Source of the DNA: a virus
Direction: 5' to 3' (one strand)
Length of the DNA stretch: 64,000 nucleotides
IMG/VR virus record: IMGVR_UViG_3300046512_000174
Coordinates: 1-64,000 of that record
The notes beneath the pieces were generated by a model, which made no database searches, was not told the DNA's origin, and saw only the letters and a program-made list of their open reading frames with translations. The position numbers and the translations under genes were made by a program. Of this stretch, positions 62,282-64,000 are shown in pieces (positions within the stretch are counted from its first letter, which is position 1; every line of letters begins with the position of its first letter).

Positions 62282-63522
62282 CCAATAACCCAACGATTGA
62301 CGGCCTGCTTCTGGAAACGCTGAAGAAATGGCGCCGCGACTTCGATGCATGCCAGCGCGTGATCTGGCTGGCCGGCGGCTTTGACCCTGCCTATTGCACA
62401 GATGCTCAGGCCTGCATTGCCGAGATGGACGCTTTCCTCGATGAGCGTGCGGCCCACCCATCCAGCGGCCCCGCCGGCCCGCGCGAGCGCTTCGAAAAAT
62501 GGGTCATGGCCAAGAAGCATCCGGTGCTGGGTTTCCTCGACGGGCACTGGCTCAAGCGCGGCGATGACCGCGAAGGCTACGCCAACGAGTACGTGCAGGG
62601 CCTGTGGGTTGCGTTCAAGGAGTTCGACTTGCCGCCGCTGATCAAAACCCTGCGCGAAAATGGCGACCTGATCGCAGCTGAGGCGACCATCGCTCAGTTG
62701 CAGCAGCGTGTTGCGCAGCTGGAGAGTGGGCAGTCTGAGAAAATCCATCCAGAGCTTGGTTCAGCACCGTCAGCTCACATGACTTGGCTTTTGGAGAAGG
62801 TCGTAAATCCCCGCGACTACCCTGAAAAAGTTCTGCACGAACAAATCCGATCGACGCTTGAGGTGTTAAACAAAAAACCTTCTGCAACGCCGGAACCGCT
62901 CGGCTGGGTTTCCCAGTATGAACTGAACAGGATCCGCAACAAGCAGGCGCACTGGGCAACACTCTGGGCAACAGATGGCAGTGAGAATCCATCGCGCATG
63001 GACCCGACGTTTGCGCTGTACGCCTATCCTCAAGAGCCTGCGGCAGTTGCATGGCGAGACATGGCAACCGCGCCGAAAGATGGAACGCTGCTGATCCTGC
63101 TGGTCGAGTTCGATGAGCATTCCACCGAGGACGAAAAACAGGCGCCGACCATCGGGGCGAACAACTTCACCAATGACGGGCAGGACGAATGGGTGTTTGC
63201 CGGCTGGTGCTGGAGCCATGACCACTGGACGCAGGGCGTCGGTAAGCCGATCGGGTGGCGCCCATTGACCGCTGAGGTTCCGGAACCAAAACAGCTTCTC
63301 GCGCGCGCCTTCACCACGTTGGAATCTGGTGATGGGCGGTACAAGATCGTGGCCTGCTTCCAGAACCGTGATGATGCCTACGAGGCCTATCGGCTGATCT
63401 GCGGCGGCAAACAACACATCCCACCAGTCAGTTCCGGCCATTGCCGCAATGGCGACGCCTGCGTGTGCGGCGGGGATACCGCTGGTGTGCGCGCCACTTG
63501 TGGGAACTGGGTGAAGCCGTGA
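62278..63522 (+). CDS. Multi-domain accessory protein with DUF551-like part
   Basis: A 414-residue protein from ATG 62278. An N-terminal helical domain includes CTDAQACIAEMDAFLDERAAHPSSGPAGPRERFEKWVM, and a coiled coil runs at about 135-160. A DUF551-like part at about 257-328 (WRDMATAPKDGTLLILLVEFDEHSTEDEKQAPTIGANNFTNDGQDEWVFAGWCWSHDHWTQGVGKPIGWRPL) is followed by a Cys-rich end. It resembles a fusion of several common phage accessory domains. Function unknown. Confidence 0.7.
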   Translation: MTNNPTIDGLLLETLKKWRRDFDACQRVIWLAGGFDPAYCTDAQACIAEMDAFLDERAAHPSSGPAGPRERFEKWVMAKKHPVLGFLDGHWLKRGDDREGYANEYVQGLWVAFKEFDLPPLIKTLRENGDLIAAEATIAQLQQRVAQLESGQSEKIHPELGSAPSAHMTWLLEKVVNPRDYPEKVLHEQIRSTLEVLNKKPSATPEPLGWVSQYELNRIRNKQAHWATLWATDGSENPSRMDPTFALYAYPQEPAAVAWRDMATAPKDGTLLILLVEFDEHSTEDEKQAPTIGANNFTNDGQDEWVFAGWCWSHDHWTQGVGKPIGWRPLTAEVPEPKQLLARAFTTLESGDGRYKIVACFQNRDDAYEAYRLICGGKQHIPPVSSGHCRNGDACVCGGDTAGVRATCGNWVKP

Positions 63523-63758
63523 CTGATAAGCCGAAGGCCTTGATCTTGGTTATTGGCGGATCACCAGCAGCGCATCGCATCTTTTGTGAGGAATACTGGC
63601 GCCTCATGTTCGAATTCGATGTCGAGGTTTTGGACGCTGGAAAGCGTACGGAACTCGGTACGGAACTCGGAAACCTGATCACCGCTCAGCAATTCCCGAA
63701 AGAATTCAAACAGCCTGACCGCAGCAAAATCCAAAACCGATGGGGGCGATACAAGTGA
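63519..63758 (+). CDS. Small phage protein (79 aa)
   Basis: GTG 63519 overlaps the previous stop (GTGA). VTDKPKALILVIGGSPAAHRIFCEEYWRLMFEFDVEVLDAGKRTELGTELGNLITAQQFPKEFKQPDRSKIQNRWGRYK. An alpha/beta start with a GG loop, unknown function. It overlaps the last gene by 4 nt. Confidence 0.6.
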   Translation: MTDKPKALILVIGGSPAAHRIFCEEYWRLMFEFDVEVLDAGKRTELGTELGNLITAQQFPKEFKQPDRSKIQNRWGRYK

Positions 63759-64000
63759 ACCAACAACAACGTGAAGCATTCGAAAGCCACATCCGCAAGA
63801 CCAAATCGGCCGAGTTGATCGCCAAGACCGAGGGCGGGATCTCGCAGGCTGCTGCTGAGCGAATCATCCAAGCGACGTGGCTTTCGCAGATTTTCGGCAC
63901 TGATGAGTACAGCGCCGAAGGCACCCGGGAATTGCAGGCGCTTTGGCTGGCGGCGCAGGCGAGCATCGTTGTCGAGCTTCCGCCTGCTTTTCCATGCCCA
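63755..64000 (+). CDS. Phage protein, 3' end outside the window
   Basis: GTG 63755 overlaps the previous stop. NQQQREAFESHIRKTKSAELIAKTEGGISQAAAERIIQATWLSQIFGTDEYSAEGTRELQALWLAAQASI... is helical and open to the window end. The start resembles the small phage proteins of the NxxQRxAFExWxRK type. Function unknown. Confidence 0.55.
   Translation, partial: MNQQQREAFESHIRKTKSAELIAKTEGGISQAAAERIIQATWLSQIFGTDEYSAEGTRELQALWLAAQASIVVELPPAFPCP

Overview
The window is part of the genome of a temperate tailed phage (or prophage) with a contractile tail. The host is probably Pseudomonas. The evidence is moderately high-GC coding DNA, fibre-tip domains of the pyocin-like type (QKLPSGLIIQWG), a tail sheath, tail tube and gp25/J-type baseplate, and a tyrosine integrase. 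I see no chromosomal genes. Portal, capsid and large-terminase genes are absent, so the window starts inside the structural module and ends inside the early/accessory module.

Layout. (1) 1-17.3 kb, + strand: tail and baseplate genes. The order is tail-completion-like gene, sheath, tube, a two-frame assembly chaperone, tape measure with a lytic transglycosylase domain, hub, spike, LysM/gp25, J, a gpI-like fibre fused to a lectin-like region, then fibre genes with three paralogous tip genes and a fibre-assembly gene. (2) 17.4-19.8 kb, +: lysis cassette with two holin candidates, a secreted transglycosylase and i-/o-spanins. (3) 19.8-26.4 kb, -: DksA-like zinc protein, integrase, HU, a recombination-associated protein with an acidic tail, an SMC-like ATPase and a RecE-like nuclease. 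(4) 26.5-33.1 kb, +: small HTH regulator, SF2 helicase, SSB, VRR-NUC nuclease and primase-helicase. (5) 33.2-48.0 kb, -: about 30 small, mostly unknown accessory genes in five transcription units. (6) 48.1-49.0 kb: a divergent intergenic region with a dense GGTWACC array and AT-rich segments, which is a candidate replication origin. (7) 49.0-64 kb, +: zinc-ribbon proteins, a nucleoside deoxyribosyltransferase-like protein, two DNA methyltransferases (one fused to ParB) and many small accessory genes.

The most striking feature is a dispersed 18-bp palindromic operator (consensus TTRMTCAWATWTGAKYAA). I found 13 copies, all in non-coding DNA. Nearly all lie in recognisable sigma70-type promoters: those of the integrase, the recombination operon, the HTH/replication operon, all five leftward accessory units and three rightward units. 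This looks like one phage-encoded repressor regulon covering nearly all early and accessory genes, comparable in concept to stoperator networks. Several of these promoters are followed by leader hairpins that pair with the Shine-Dalgarno sequence of the first gene. Two further families of intercistronic repeat elements, a structured leader before the primase gene and a putative frameshift in the tail chaperone add to the regulatory layer.

Functions rest on motif recognition and gene order only. No database search was possible. Where a start codon differs from the longest open frame, it was chosen from the Shine-Dalgarno (SD) sequence, promoter position or overlap with the previous stop.
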